NCBI GenBank assembly: GCA_020631735.1
Contig: CM036201.1
Span: 71,939,253 to 72,003,252 of the forward strand
DNA length: 64,000 nucleotides
Origin: Saccharum officinarum
Taxonomy: Eukaryota; Streptophyta; Magnoliopsida; Poales; Poaceae
Reading direction: 5' to 3'
A program made the position numbers and the translations under genes. The notes below the pieces were generated by a model that saw only the letters and a list, made by a program, of their open reading frames with translations, ran no database searches and was not told the DNA's origin. Below, one piece after another: positions 22,988 through 35,124 of the stretch; positions within the stretch are counted from its first letter, which is position 1, and each line of letters begins with the position of its first letter.

Positions 22988-23237
22988 CGTAGTTGAGGCA
23001 TAGTGTTGTATCTACTTAAGATGCATAGCTTGAGTTATTGTGGTGACTGGTGAGTACCGTCTGATATGTTTCATGCATATCAGAACATGGAGTGCTTGTT
23101 TTTTTATTATTATCTGGGAACTTGACCTTAAACTCACCTTTTGTTGCATTGGACTCTATTGCTGTCAAGTGATAAAAAGTCATGCTAGGTAGCGGTTACC
23201 GGCTACTGGCTATTGGCACACCAGTCAGGCTTTGGCA

Positions 23238-23430
23238 GTGGCTGACCGGTGTGCATTGGACCCATTGAAACCTTTATGTGCCCAATAGTTATGGGACAAT
23301 TTGTCAGTGGATACAATTTCTGTTGCTTTAGCTTGTGTTGAGATATACAGTTGCCCAGAACTTATGAGCAAGTGCATTAACTTTATTGTGGCCGAGAAAA
23401 AATTCACGAACGCCGTGTTAGGACATGACA
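23238..23430 (+). pseudogene. MATH-BTB locus E: fragment of a BTB/BACK tail
   Basis: Translation gives pieces of the family tail (ALDPLKPLCAQ, stop, LWDNLSVDTISVALACVEIY, then CPELMSKCINFIVAEKKF). It has a stop at the Lys/Gln position before LWDN, and sequence is missing after KKF. The flank before it (about 23166-23226) matches the flank after locus F (about 32305-32352), so it is a remnant of the same duplicated unit. Confidence 0.75.
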
Positions 23431-23927
23431 GTGCGAGATATATGGATGTATATAGGACATAACACAGCATTGCTGAGTTTCATTCAGGCGTTTCAATCGT
23501 AGCCCAGTCATTATTGTGTTATTTTGGTGAGTGCTCTTCCATATATTTCTACCGTATTGGAACGTGAATGCATGGATTGTGTTATGAAATGGGATCTTTC
23601 AATCTGTGAAGTCGCCTTCTTTTGCAGTCTTGAAATAAATTACTGCAGTGATAACGACGATAAGCGACGCAGGCTGCAGGATTTTCCCAGAGAATCCAGA
23701 TGCAGAGCTATATATGTGGACTATGATATAAACTTGTACCCTTACGTGTCTGCTTACACGAACTGGTAGCAGTCAATTTGCGTCAATTTATTTCAGTAGT
23801 ACCACATGGCCCACGGAGCGAAGAGTTTTTGTTTGGGCTGGAAGGCGGGAGTCATCAGACTGTAAGTAGCGGGCTGGATCATCGGCCTCCGATCCTTTCG
23901 GCCGTCTTGTACCCAAGCTCCACACAC
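23431..23927. other. intergenic, left flank of the LINE
   Basis: No gene recognised. The last twelve bases (23916-23927, AGCTCCACACAC) are the left copy of the LINE target duplication. Confidence 0.5.
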
Positions 23928-24085
23928 CTTTTTTTTTTTGAAACGAATGGCAGGAGCTCTGCCTCTCAATTAAGGAAGGAGCAAAAGAGTTTTAAATACA
24001 GAACGCAAAACAAAGGAAAGGAAAAATAGAGGAGGGAAAGAACGGTGGGAAGGAGGAAAACAGGTACAGCACCAACTTCAGATTG

Positions 24086-27000
24086 CTAGCCTTCCCTTTC
24101 TAAAGCCCTCTTTCTTTGTGCAATGTCTTCCTTGATTCTTGAGGCAACCTGCAAGGCCGATTCCTGGGCGTTACTGAATATTCGCCGATTTCTCTCATTC
24201 CAAAGATTCCAGCATGTATAAATCACCAAACCATTGAAGCGCTTTCTGTCATCTTTGGTGACCTTACACACGGTTTCCTCCCACCATGCTCCAAAGTGAG
24301 TGGGGTCGTGGTCGAACTGTGTGAATTGAGTGTCAAAGTGCTCCCAGATTAGGATTTGATTCCATACCACCTTGGCGAACGGGCAGAGTAGTGATAGATG
24401 TACGCATGTTTCTAAAGGGCCATTGCACAACACACAGTGATCTTGGTGAGGCCATCCCCTTTTTTTGCAGGTTCTCCGCCGTTAGTATTTTTTCCTGCAC
24501 AAGGGTCCATATGAAGAATTTGCATTTATTTTCCGCCTGAGCCTTCCAAATGAGGTGGCTTTTGAAGATGCCATAGGATCCTTTAAACTGAATCCTATAC
24601 GCAGAGCGAGTGGAATAGAAACCATTTGCAGTCCATCTCCAAATAATGGAGTCTTGCACGCCTGGCTGCAGGTGGACGGCTTGGATTCTGATCCAAAGGG
24701 AGACAAATTCCTCTATGTACTCGCTGGTGTTCACACGATTTCTTAGGTAGTGCATCCATCTACCGTTGTGGAGCTCTTGCTCCACTGATCTGTTCTTTCT
24801 ACTGACCAACTCGAACAGGTGAGGGGCAAGATTTTTGGGGGCCTCCCCATCAAGCCAGTTATCATGCCAGAATCGAGCCTTAGCTCCGTCACCAATTGTG
24901 ATCACAGTTAAGGCTTTGAAGAGGAGGCGGTCAGCCTTATTGCAGGGGAGTTCAGAACCTGCCCATGGTTTGGAATCATCGGTCCAGTCCTGCCAAAGCC
25001 ACCGAAGATGAAGAGCTCTTCCAAATTTCTCCAGGTCGGGGATCCCTAGCCCGCCAAAGTCTTTTGGCCTCGTCACAGTTGGCCAATTGACTAGGCAATG
25101 TCCGCCATTTGCATTTTCTTCTCCCTTCCATAGGAAAGATCTCCTGATTTTATCAATTTTTTTTCTAGCCCATGCAGCCAACGGGAACACCGTGAGATGA
25201 TAAGTCGGCATGGCTGAGAGCACTGAGGAGACTAATGTCAATCGGCCCGCTCTATTTAGCCACTTTCCTTTCCAGCCGGGGAGTCTTTGGCCGATGCGCT
25301 CGATGAGCGGTTGAACATGAACCTTCTGGAGTGACCTTGTGTGGAGCTGTAAACCTAGGTATCGACAGGGGAAGGTGCTTCTGACCCCAAAGAAAGAGGA
25401 AAGCACTTGCTCCAGGTCAACTTCATCACATCGAATCGGGTGAATGGAGCTTTTTTGTAGGTTTATATGTAATCCTGAGGAAGTCCTGAATATTTGGAGA
25501 ATCTCCTTAAGAGTTTCGAGGTCGTCCTTTGAAGGATTTATGAATATGGCTGCATCATCCGCGTACATGGAGATTCTCCATCTTGCAGCCGAAGGTGGAA
25601 GTGGGGAAATGATTCCGTGCTCGGTCGCAAGATCGAGTAGATGCTACAGGGGGTCCATGGCGAGGATGAAAAGCATGGGGGAGAGCAGGTCGCCTTGGCG
25701 GACTCCTCTGCCATGCCAAAAAGTTGGGCCAGGCTGTCCATTGAGTAGAGCCAACGAAGTGGCTGTGCGAAACAAGATAGATATCCACTCTCGCCACCTA
25801 CGCCCAAAGCCCAGTGCCTGCATGACCTCTAGAAGGTAGCTCCAGTTCACCGTGTCAAATGCTTTGTGGATATCTAGCTTCAGGAAGAGGGCCGGCAATT
25901 TCAGCTTGTGCAATTTTCTGACCGTGTTTTGCACATAAAGGAAGTTGTCATGTATGATCCGCATTTTAATGAACGCACTTTGGCATTTGGAGACCATGGA
26001 GTTTAGCTTAGGCGCTAGTTTGTTAGCTAAAAGCTTGGAGAAGATCTTTGCGATGCTGTGGATGAGGCTAATTGGTCTGTAGTCTGTGACCCTCAGGGCA
26101 TCATTTTTCTTAGGCAGGAGGACAATGTTGGCTGAGTTGAGGAATTGGAAGCTTTGGGAGTTCATTGCATATAAGCTATTTTATGGCAGCCATGATGTCG
26201 TCTTTTATGATTTCCCAGGAAGCTTTGAAGAAGGCGCCAGTGAAGCCATCGGGCTCCGGCGCTTTGTCAGATGGCATGGAGTCGATAGTGTCCTTGACCT
26301 CGTCTTGTGTGAAGGGGAGCTCCAAATCCGAGAGGTCTTGGGGTGTATATCCAAGGGAGTGCCAGTCTAGGCTTGCCTGTCTTGGAGCTGACGAGCCAAT
26401 ATGGCTTGTGAAGTAGTCTCCGATCACTTTTTCCTTGTCTTCATGAGCGAAGGCCATTCCCACATCCGTCTGTAGACAGTGAATGTAGTTTTTCCTGCGT
26501 CGGGAACTTGCACGTATGTGGAAAAAATTTGTGTTAGCATCACCGCATCGGATGTAGGTGAGTCTCAATTTTTGCTTAATTCTTGCTTTCTCGATGGCAG
26601 CCAAGCCGGTGCTTCGGGCTTTCAACCGGCGACGAAGCTGAAGCTCCTGATCCGAGAGCACCCTGGATTCCTGTGCGGCCTCAAGCTGTAAGAGGATTTC
26701 TTTGACCATGGCTAGCTGCAGCCTAGTGTCTCCCACCTTTTCTTTGCGCCACTGTTTGATAGCTTTGGCTGCTCTAGACAATTTGATGTGCAATCGTTTC
26801 AGCGGGAGTGTCGAATTGACCTGTTTGTTCCACGCATCTTGGACAACCTCCTGAAAGCCATGCATTGTTGTCCAAAAGTTTTCGAATCGGAAGGATGGGC
26901 TGTGGCGAGATTCAAGCTCGCCTTGCAAGAGGGGGGTGTGATCCGACATGAGGGAAGGTAGAGAATGAAGGAAACATGACGGAAAGAGGAGCTCCCATTC

Positions 27001-27651
27001 TGGGGTACAGAAGATTCGGTCAATACGAGTCATGGTGGGGGAGTCCTGCTCATTGGTCCAAGTGAAGCGGCGTCCATTCAATCTGATTTCTTTGAGGCCT
27101 AGCTCATCTATCGTAGCCTTGAAGGAGCCCATTAGCCGATGATTTAGATTTGTATTATTTTTATCCTCCGCTTGGTAGATTAGATTGAAATCCCCAAGGA
27201 TGAGCCATCTTTCATGGTCTGGAGGAGGGATGCTTTGGAGTTCCTAAAGAAACTCCAGCTTTTGTGCATCTCCTTGGGGTCCGTATACCACTGTGATTTG
27301 CCATTGGAGACCATCAGCCCTCATGGTGATTGTCGCCGTGATAGCATGTGAGTGTAGGAGGATGTTTGCGATTTCAAAAAAGTCCTCATTTACAGCAAGT
27401 AGGATGCCTCCTCTAGTTTGCTCGGCCGGCAGAACATCATAGGAGTCTATGAATTTAGCACCAATTGTGCGCCTCACTGTGTTCTGATTCACAGATTGCA
27501 GTTTTGTTTCTTGAAGACAAACTATGGTGGAGCGAGTGTCTCTCACAAGTTCGTTCACTGCATCCTTTCTGGCACCGTCATTTAGTCCCCTCACATTCCA
27601 ATTTAGAAGTTGGCAATTACGTTGTGCCATAAAAACAAGACGAAGGCCCAT
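24086..27651 (-). pseudogene. LINE ORF2: endonuclease and reverse transcriptase, broken
   Basis: From ATG 27651 the frame has the AP-endonuclease start LLNWNVRGLND, then CLQETKL, ITVVYGPQGD and, after a stop at 27244, LILGDFN and IDRIF. Reverse transcriptase follows with YRPISLIHSIAKIF, FLKLDIHKAFDTVNW, GRGVRQGDLLSP and YADD at about 25565-25554. The C-terminal part carries the zf-RVT-like WKAQAENKCKFFIWTL and CVLCNGPLETC. Breaks seen: stop at 27244, stop and frameshift at about 26176-26165, stop at 25643, and an extra base in an A run near 24460. No RNase H domain was recognised. Confidence 0.87.
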
Positions 27652-27967
27652 GTTGCATTGCGATTTGCATAAGGATCAGACCTGCAGCATACAACTTGCA
27701 GTGTTCTGTAACCAGCCAGCTTGACTGAATGCCTAAGGCTGCCGGCTAGGAAGTTATGTTTCCTGAAGATAGACGACTAACAGTTAGATGCACCCGTTCT
27801 CTGGATGGTTGTGGAGGTGACTTTGGGCCCCTGGCCTTCACCCTGACGAACCACATGAGCGGCGAGTGGAGATACAGACTGACACACATCCCTCTGTGGG
27901 TAGCAGAAGACAACATACATTGTAACATGGATGGAGGAAGGGGAGCCCGTGTGGAGGAGTAGACTGC

Positions 27968-30611
27968 TTAGGCCTGGGCAGCAGTAGCTGAGGTGGCGTC
28001 GTCGTCCAGGCTGCAGAGCGCCGTCATCGCCTTGACAGCCTCGTCGGTGAGGGGGCCCTGGAATAGGCTGAAGTAGTGTAGGAAGCGATCATCTGCGGAG
28101 TGCTCCTCGTCCTCTGGGATGCCGAGCTTCTTCATCAGCACTTGTCGAGCCTTGGCCTGAGCATCTCCCTTGGGCCAGTCCTTGGCCGCGATGCGCAGGC
28201 TTTTGCGAACGGTGGTTGCTGGTCTCCTTGTGCGGTGCCTTGTTGGAGCAGTGTTGCGTGGGGGGGGGCTCGCAGAAGTGGCGGAGGAAGAGGGCAGGAG
28301 ATAGCACGAACGAAGGCCGATGTTGTGGACACCTCCTGGCCGCTCGACTCCTCTGCAGCGCACAGCCCTTCCTGGGTGTCTGGTGGTGTCACCTCCTGGC
28401 CGTGGGCCTGGCCTAGCCGGCGCCTGACGTACACGACGCCAGGCCTGAAGCGCTGCATCTGGCGTCTTGAGGGGGAGCACCCGACCGGAGCGAGCCACGG
28501 GTGTGCAGTTAGTAGCGCAGGAGCTGGTGAAGGCACAACACACAGTGGGGCTGTGTCGGGCATCACGACTCGACCGTCGTCTGCGACGGGAAGCGAGCAG
28601 TCCCTTGGGTCACAGCACCGGCGGGCCTCCAATGACAGCTCCCTGGGCTCTGGACGTGTCGGGGAGCAGCGTTCTCCTTCCTTGCGCCGACGGCCGCTGC
28701 GTTCGCGGCTACGGCCGCGCTCCTTTCGTGCCGTCGTGGATCGTGGCGCGGCCGGCGAGGTTGTTGCAGAGCCACGTGCGTCCTGGGGCAGCTGCAGGCG
28801 CTCGGTGCCTTCCGATGCGACTTGGGGCGGTAGCAGGCGCTGGACACTCCCAACGCGTTCCTGGCCAGTGGTAATCGGCGAAGCAGGGGCAGCTGGCGAG
28901 GGGCCTGGAGGAGGAGCGGATCAGGCGTGGCCGCGCCTCCTGCGTGGGCCAGAGGCAGCCCCATCTGCGGTATCCTGATGTTCGCGCCACCGGTGGTCAC
29001 CATGAGCGGGCCGGTCGTCGCGACGCCGTCCATGCCTTGATTCAGAGCGCTCCCGCTCTCTTGCAGGGGCGCGGGAAATGCTGCGGAAGAGGCGGGATCC
29101 CCAGTTGCGACTCTTGTCGCTGCGTCGGCCACGTCATTCGTCGTCGTCATCGTCGTCCTCCCTGTGGCGTCCGGACCTAGCTTCAGGTGGCGGCGAGGCA
29201 TGTCGTTTCCAAGGACCCCGTTCTCCGTCGACGACACCGTAGTGCCAAGTGAGCGAGCGAGTTGACGTTCTGCCGAACTCGTCCACCGGGGACTCAATGA
29301 GGTCAAGGTGGACCAGTACCTTGAAGGTGAGTCCTTGGCGTCCCCTTGGAGGAGTTGGACCATCATGTGCTGTCACTGCATTCGTGGTTAGTGTAAGCCA
29401 TGTTACCTTAGGTATGTCAGATGGGTTGTATGTCCAAGCCCACAGACACAGCGCCCTGGTGTCGTCTGGGCACAAAGCTCTGTTGTTGTCGCAGCGTAGG
29501 GAGCGAGGGTCGACGTAGTCGAGGTCGCAGGATCTTGCCACCGCGCGCTTGGCAATGCTCTCATTCCAGGCGTGGAGGGGGATGCCCTCGAGGCAGATGC
29601 GGACGTGGTGCCGGAGGTCGCAGAGGTCGCTGTAGGGGAGGACGCGCCAAGGCAAGATCCTGATGTTGCCGTTGCCTGCAGGGAGGCGACACAGGTCCAG
29701 TGCCGCGTCATGGTGGTGAGGGTGCTCGAACACGATGAGGAAGTCTTCTGGCTTGTGGCGAGTCACCTTGACGTCAACATCCCGGACGCCCAGTCATGAA
29801 CAGAAGGCCCTCTTGACTTGCTCCGGGTCGATGTCGTCTTTGTCCCGGCACAAACACGCCACCACGGCATGCGTGGAGAAGCACGCGAGCGCCTCATCCA
29901 TGGCGCTGTTGGCGGCCGCCACCGCCGATGTCTCCTGGGGGCAGAGCTCTGGGTCACCCACCAGCGCCATGGCTGAGCAGGGGAGGCTAGGGAAGTTGGA
30001 GGAGTCGAGCTTTGGTGGCCGGGATGGTGGAGCCGAAGTTCAGAGACTCTGGTGGCGCTGCAGAGCTGGTGCCTTGCACTCGCGCAATTTATGGCCGATG
30101 CGCCCGCAGCGTAGGCAGCGAACCGGGTCCCGGCAGACTGCTGCGGAGTGCCCTCCAGCCAGGCAGCGTAGGCACTTACCACGGAGGCATTCTGCAATGG
30201 CAGGTCAAGGCGGAGGCACGCGGGGCGCCGGCCGACGCGGTTCTCCCTGAGCAGTAAATTCCGCGTGGCGCCACCAGTGCTTGGGGCGAACGCGAGACCA
30301 GCCATCACTAACCAGCGCGTCAACCTGAATGGATGTCTTGTCGCCAGAGCTACGGGAAGAAGCGACGCCATAAGTGCTGGTGCTGGAGCGGCCAGTGGCT
30401 TCTCTGCAGCTGGATCTCCCCACAGCGAGAACAGTAGGGAAGGATTTGAAGCAGGATTTGGGAAGGTGGTGGGCAGGTGGAGGGGAGTAATGGCGTCGAT
30501 GTGGGGGCAGGCTGGCAGCGGGAGCGGTGGCAAAGGAGACGCGCCGCTGGGTGGCAATGGGGTGTGCCGGGGAAGCCGCCTCGGCGAGCGGGATGCAGAG
30601 GGAGCCCACAA
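27968..30611 (-). pseudogene. LINE ORF1 (Gag-like RNA-binding protein), frameshifted
   Basis: Two consecutive CX2CX4HX4C knuckles (GKCLRCLAGGHSAAVCR and RCLRCGRIGHKLREC) lie at about 30180-30080. A DUF4283-like domain is at 29766-29134 (HKPEDFLIVFEHPHHHDAAL, then VRICLEGIPLHAWNESIAKR), ending in a run of Asp. The C-terminal segment at about 28150-27968 (DAQAKARQVLMKKLGI and PLTDEAVKAMTALCSLD) is typical of grass LINE ORF1. These parts are in different frames, so several indels have accumulated. Confidence 0.75.
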
Positions 30612-30884
30612 TAATGGAGCCCAGGCGCGGCCGTCGCTTCGGCCCTTTCGGCGTCAGGTCGGCGCGAGACGAAGGGGAGGGGCCCCGGCGGTAGTGTGGG
30701 CCATCGGGCAGGTTGCTTTGACGCGGGGAAGCCGGTGCGGCCGGTGGGGGGCAGGGGGCTGGGCTACGGCGGCGGATCTAGGGCCGGTCGCTGTGGTGGC
30801 GGCGCGGGGGGATGGGGGAGGAGAGGCTAACGGCTCCATCCGCTCTCTCAAGGATATGACACCATGGTAGGCAGCTCCACACAC

Positions 30885-31129
30885 ATTGGCTGCTAGGGAT
30901 GAAAACGAAACAGAAATATTTCGAATTGTCTGTTTTTGTTTTCTATATTATGAACCGTTTTTTAACATGAAAAATTGTCAGTTTCAATTGGTTTCACAAC
31001 CATTTTTTGTACTTTTTAATTGTTAAATGTAGAAATATCCTGAACCAATCGCTTTCGTTTTTATATATCGTAAATCCGTTTTCGACTGTTTTCATCCTTA
31101 TTGGCTGCAAGCCCATTCCCCAGTGGGGC
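30885..31129. other. right flank of the LINE
   Basis: AT-rich. A weak inverted theme of GAAACnG and CnGTTTTC motifs suggests a small degraded MITE; no boundary could be fixed. Confidence 0.3.
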
Positions 31130-31736
31130 CCGCACGGCCGCGAGATAAAACGTACGCGAGCTAGCTGCCAGCACCTCCGGCGCCTTGTCGGTATCTGGAC
31201 AGCCGATAGGTATCTGTCGGTGCCCCAGAAGCCGATAGGACTATTATTTAAAAGCCGCCACGGGTGCGGTGCCAGCACAGGCAGAGGCTGCTTGCTGCTG
31301 TGTGCCGCGAAGCCATCATCGGCCGATCTAGGCGAGGGTTCCCTCCCCGGCAAAGGTGATGGGAGCGTGCCTGCGTGCTATCGGAGAACCTAAGGCGACA
31401 GCACAGGCGGCCGAGAAACATCCGGCGGCGTCTCATCTCATCGATATCCTGTTGACACAACCATTCTTACTCCCACCGGCCACCGCTATCCCACCGGTGA
31501 CCAGTCTGGGGAAAGTGAGTACAACACTAGAACCCCTCTCGTGCTCTCCTTTATGAGTTCCAGCAGCGAATGTATCCTTTTTTATTAGTTTGTGAATCGG
31601 CGCCGTTTTCATCAATTCTGTGTTAGTAAATAGCAAGTATTCTGAGCATGAAATATTGCAGTAATTTTGTCCCCGGTGCTTTTACTTTTTAGTGAACAAA
31701 CGAAGCAGCTCGCCAAGGCAGGAGGCACGGACCACC
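31130..31736 (+). other. 5' leader and leader intron of locus F
   Basis: The GC-rich leader resembles that of locus D (GGGAGCGTGC, then GAGAACCT and GGCGGCGTC). It has a donor GTGAGT at 31515 and an acceptor TTTTTAG ending at 31692, followed by TGAACAA as in locus D. Confidence 0.55.
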
Positions 31737-32158
31737 ATGGTTAATTCCGCCGCCTACGAACAAACCAGGCACCTCGCCGCAGGCAAGGCTGTCCACTCTG
31801 ACGCACTCTCTGCTCCGGTTTATGTACACGGATGCCTTTCCAGGAGATGATGAGATTGGGGACTCTCCTACGGAGATGTTTAAGCATCTGCTTGCTGCTG
31901 CCGATCGACAGGTATGCATTGGACCACTTAAAGATCATATGTATCCAAAAGCTGTGGGACAATGTCTCAGTTGATACAGTTGGCGATGTTTTAGCCTGTG
32001 CCGAGATCTACAATTGTCCTGAACTGAAGACCAAGCGCATTGACTTTGTTGTGGCCAAGAAAAATTTCAAGAAGGCAGTGTTATCAAAAAGCTTCATGCA
32101 GTTGGGGCTGAAGTTCCCATCTATTATTGATGAGGTGCTAGAGAGAGTTGGTGCATGA
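31737..32158 (+). pseudogene. MATH-BTB locus F, internal deletion from MATH into BTB
   Basis: ATG 31737 starts MVNSAAYEQTRHLAAGKAVH as in locus D. About 25 codons in, the sequence jumps from the early MATH (SDALSA) directly into the late BTB (MYTDAFPGDDE) in another frame. The junction at about 31807-31815 shares a few bases with both parents (TCTGCT/GCTCCGG). The tail (LAAADR, ALDHLKIICIQKLWDNVSVD, SFMQLGLKFPSI) is complete to TGA 32158 but has an extra CAG (Gln) in the normally fixed DRYALD motif. Roughly 600 bases of coding sequence are missing. Confidence 0.82.
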
Positions 32159-33840
32159 CATAGTTGAGGCATAGTGATAAAGAAGTTTTGCGAGGTACCA
32201 ACTTCACTTTACACACCCTTTTGTATATGACATCGTTGGTACATGACATTGCTGAGGACTGAACTTTACCTTGTCCTTTTGCAGCACTGGACTCAATTGC
32301 TGCCAAGTGATAAAGTTTTGCAAGGTAGCGACTACCGGCTATTGTCACACCAGTCAGATGCAATTCTGCGGTAGTATCAAAAAAAAAAGAAGATGGGTGT
32401 TATGCTAGATTAGTTGTAGCCTTAGCCTAGTAGTGTTTTCCCTCCTTTATTAGTCTTGGCCCTATTCTTTCCACAGTAATATAATTATTTTTGTGTCCTC
32501 AAGCTAGGTAACTTTGAAGTTTGTGAGTTAGTCTTTTGCTATGCTGCTATTTGTATTTTTTGCTCTGAGCTCCCTGAGTGTCATCTGATTTTTTTAGGCA
32601 TTTAATCATTGTGTCACGATTCTCTGCCATCGTATTTAGTCTTCCATAGTTCCATATGCGAGTTTCCACCGAAGAGAATGGTATCCTTATAGTTCCCATA
32701 CTTGAGTGATTGGTTGTGGTTTTGCATGATTACCTTCCCTCTCTTAAACTTCATTAGAATCACCTTTAGAGACTAGATTAATTGATCAACAAAATTGAAA
32801 AGACGTCAGACAAACCATGAGAAACTAGGTGGCTTTAATAGGAACCCAAATTAATTTTGTCTTGACAAGAGCTTAACCAGGATGCCTCGAGATAGCATGA
32901 AAAAGAAATAAGTGTTACTTTAAAAGGTTGACATAGGAGGAAAAAGAATCCATTCCACCTTGTTGGACTATTGCCATAGTCTTTTTTTTTTCTTGGACTC
33001 TAAAACTAGACATCTTACCCTATGAACTCTCAAAATTATTCAAATTAGCTTCCTTCCCTAGTTTCGAGTGGTTTTGAAGGCGACTTTGAGTTTTTTAGTT
33101 AATAAAATTCAATAAATACTTGATAAACTTTTTAAACCATAGAAAATATGTCTAATTTCGAAAAAGTCTAGAGATACATTGGGGTACGATAAATTCAAAT
33201 AAAATATTTAAATATAGTGACAACATCTTCAGAAACTTTAAAAGAAATAGGTTTAACTCTAGGAAAATGGGAAAATGTCTAGAAAAATATAGAAATTCCA
33301 AAAACATTCTAATCGATGTATAAACATGTTTAAAACACTTTGCAATGCAAAAATTTGAGATGCAACAGCATGAATGCGGTTATCATTAATGCTATGCTTT
33401 GTTTTCTATTATTGAAAAAAGGTTTGAAAACATGTTTACAATCCATGCCTAGAGATTTTCTAGATTTTTCATGGATATTTTTCTATTCCCCTAGAGCAAA
33501 ATATAATTTTAAGCACCTAGAGATATTTTCATAAGCTCAAAGTATTTTATTTGGATTTGTCATATTCTAGTCTATCTTTAGCATTTTGGAATTTTTAAAA
33601 GTTCAGAGACATTTTTTGTGGTTTAAAAAACTTATCAAGTCTTTATTATTTTTTAACTAAAAAAGGACAAAATCATCGTTAAGACCACTCTAAATCAGGA
33701 CTGAGGGATAATTTAGATAGTTTTGAGAGTATAATAATAGGTAAAAAAATAGACTACGACGGTAATTTAAAATATACTCTTTTTTTATGAGGTAGGAAAG
33801 GCAACCAAGTAGTATGATTTTAGCCCACGGCAGATCAACT
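32159..33840. other. intergenic, no gene recognised
   Basis: 32160-32360 is the 3' flank of locus F, shared with the flank near 23170. The rest is AT-rich with no long open frame or recognisable domain. The block 33080-33700 has recurrent CTAGAnATnTTT motifs and may be old repeat sequence. Confidence 0.45.
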
Positions 33841-34620
33841 TTTTTTAAGCATCTCCGAGAGACTCTCTATATCCTTCTTAAATACTACGAATAGAGATTT
33901 TGGTGAAAAATTATCCTTCAACAGCTTTTCTAAATAGTCATTCACATATAACCATCTTCTATTCCAGATTTTTTGCTTGCAAAAAATAGAAGACAAGAAT
34001 GACTCTCTATAGTGCGCATTAGATATAAAAAAACTGTTGGAGTGAAAAGATATAGAAAATAATTTTTATACAAATAGCCCTTTAAATGATGATTTAGAGA
34101 ATGCGACTTAAAAAAGCTCCGGTACATGCTCCGAAACACCCACGGCAGAGCAACTGTGGAGGGCCAAATCCCAAATAAGACTACCCGTACTCATGGATCT
34201 CTATATTCATCCTCTATACGTCTTAGTCAGCAAGATTCTCTCCTATATACTCAATTCTCCCGCACCATCCATCCTCTATATCATCCTCTATCCACTCTAT
34301 CCACTGTGTGACCCACTTGTCACTTTATCTAAATATATCCATGCGTGATCTAGTTTTGAAGGATTTATTGAGACGAATTTAATGGTGCAATCGAAATTTA
34401 ATTTGGATTTTTAGTTTGTGAGTTATATCATTTTTCTCTTTGTTTAGCTAGTGGGGCCCGCCACTATAGAGTATAGAGTAAGCACTGTACTACTCTAAAT
34501 ATAGAGTGGGAGAAATAATAGAGTATCGTTTTAGAATACCCAGTACAACAGTTTTTACTTTATATTCATACTCTAAAGCTTTAGAGTATCGTTTTAGAGT
34601 ACCCGCTGCGGATACTCTAA
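33841..34620. mobile_element. AT-rich MITE-like sequence
   Basis: Several inverted motifs occur: TAGAGTATCGTTTTAGA is repeated at 34518 and 34585, and ACTCTAAA and TTTAGAGT variants recur around 34490-34620. 33840-34120 has the AAGCATCTCCGAGAG and CAACAGCTTTTC phrases of common grass MITEs. More than one element may be present; ends and TSDs are not resolved. Confidence 0.35.
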
Positions 34621-35124
34621 CGACAGGTGGGCCGGTGGGCCAGAGCACGTGCGCCGCAGCACTGCAGTCGCACACGCGACGCGGCCACTGCCCACTGCCC
34701 ACTGGCGGCGGCGGCTGTAAACCACTCTCCCACGCTTTCCCCCCAACTGCGTAGGCGGGCACGATCAACCACTCAAGCGACGATCGGAGGAGGCGTGCGA
34801 GCTCGCGGAGGATCGATCAGCTTCAGCTACCATCCCATCCTCATCCTGCTTCGGCGCCCCGACGAAGAAGCGAGGCTAGGGATCGGAGCAGCCCATCGCA
34901 AGCCGGCCGGGGACACCTCCACCAACACCGTACCTGATTGGAGTGTGAGTGTCCTCGTCTGCTCCTGCTCCTCTTGAAGATTTTTCTGAAGATTATTGGT
35001 TTCATTATTTCATAGCGTTTCCTAGATGAATCTTAGCCTGTGAATCGGTGTTGATCTGTGGGAATCTTGCTAGGAAGAAGGAACCAGTCAAGTGAACCGC
35101 TAGAGTGCTAGACTGCATGCCAAG
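34621..35124 (+). other. leader region of MATH-BTB locus G
   Basis: A GC-rich block at 34625-34980 (CGATCGGAGGAGGCGTGCGA and on) followed by an AT-rich intron-like stretch (34980-35090) precedes the ATG at 35125, matching the leader layout of the other loci. Exact splice sites were not fixed; a GTGAGT lies at 34944. Confidence 0.45.

Larger units (their letters stand above)
23928..30872 (-). mobile_element. full-length L1-type LINE, minus strand
   Basis: The 3' end is a poly(A) tract (poly-T on the plus strand at about 23929-23939). The element then runs 6.9 kb to 30872. Twelve-base direct repeats AGCTCCACACAC lie at 23916-23927 and 30873-30884, so the 5' end is probably complete. ORF1 (about 30611-27968) has CCHC zinc knuckles, and ORF2 (27651-24086) has an endonuclease and a reverse transcriptase. 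Multiple stops and frameshifts make this copy inactive. It inserted between MATH-BTB loci E and F. Confidence 0.92.

Noticed and set aside
28100..28978. 292-codon plus-strand open frame, and similar frames to 30870
   Set aside because: Antisense to LINE ORF1; GC-rich shadow frames.
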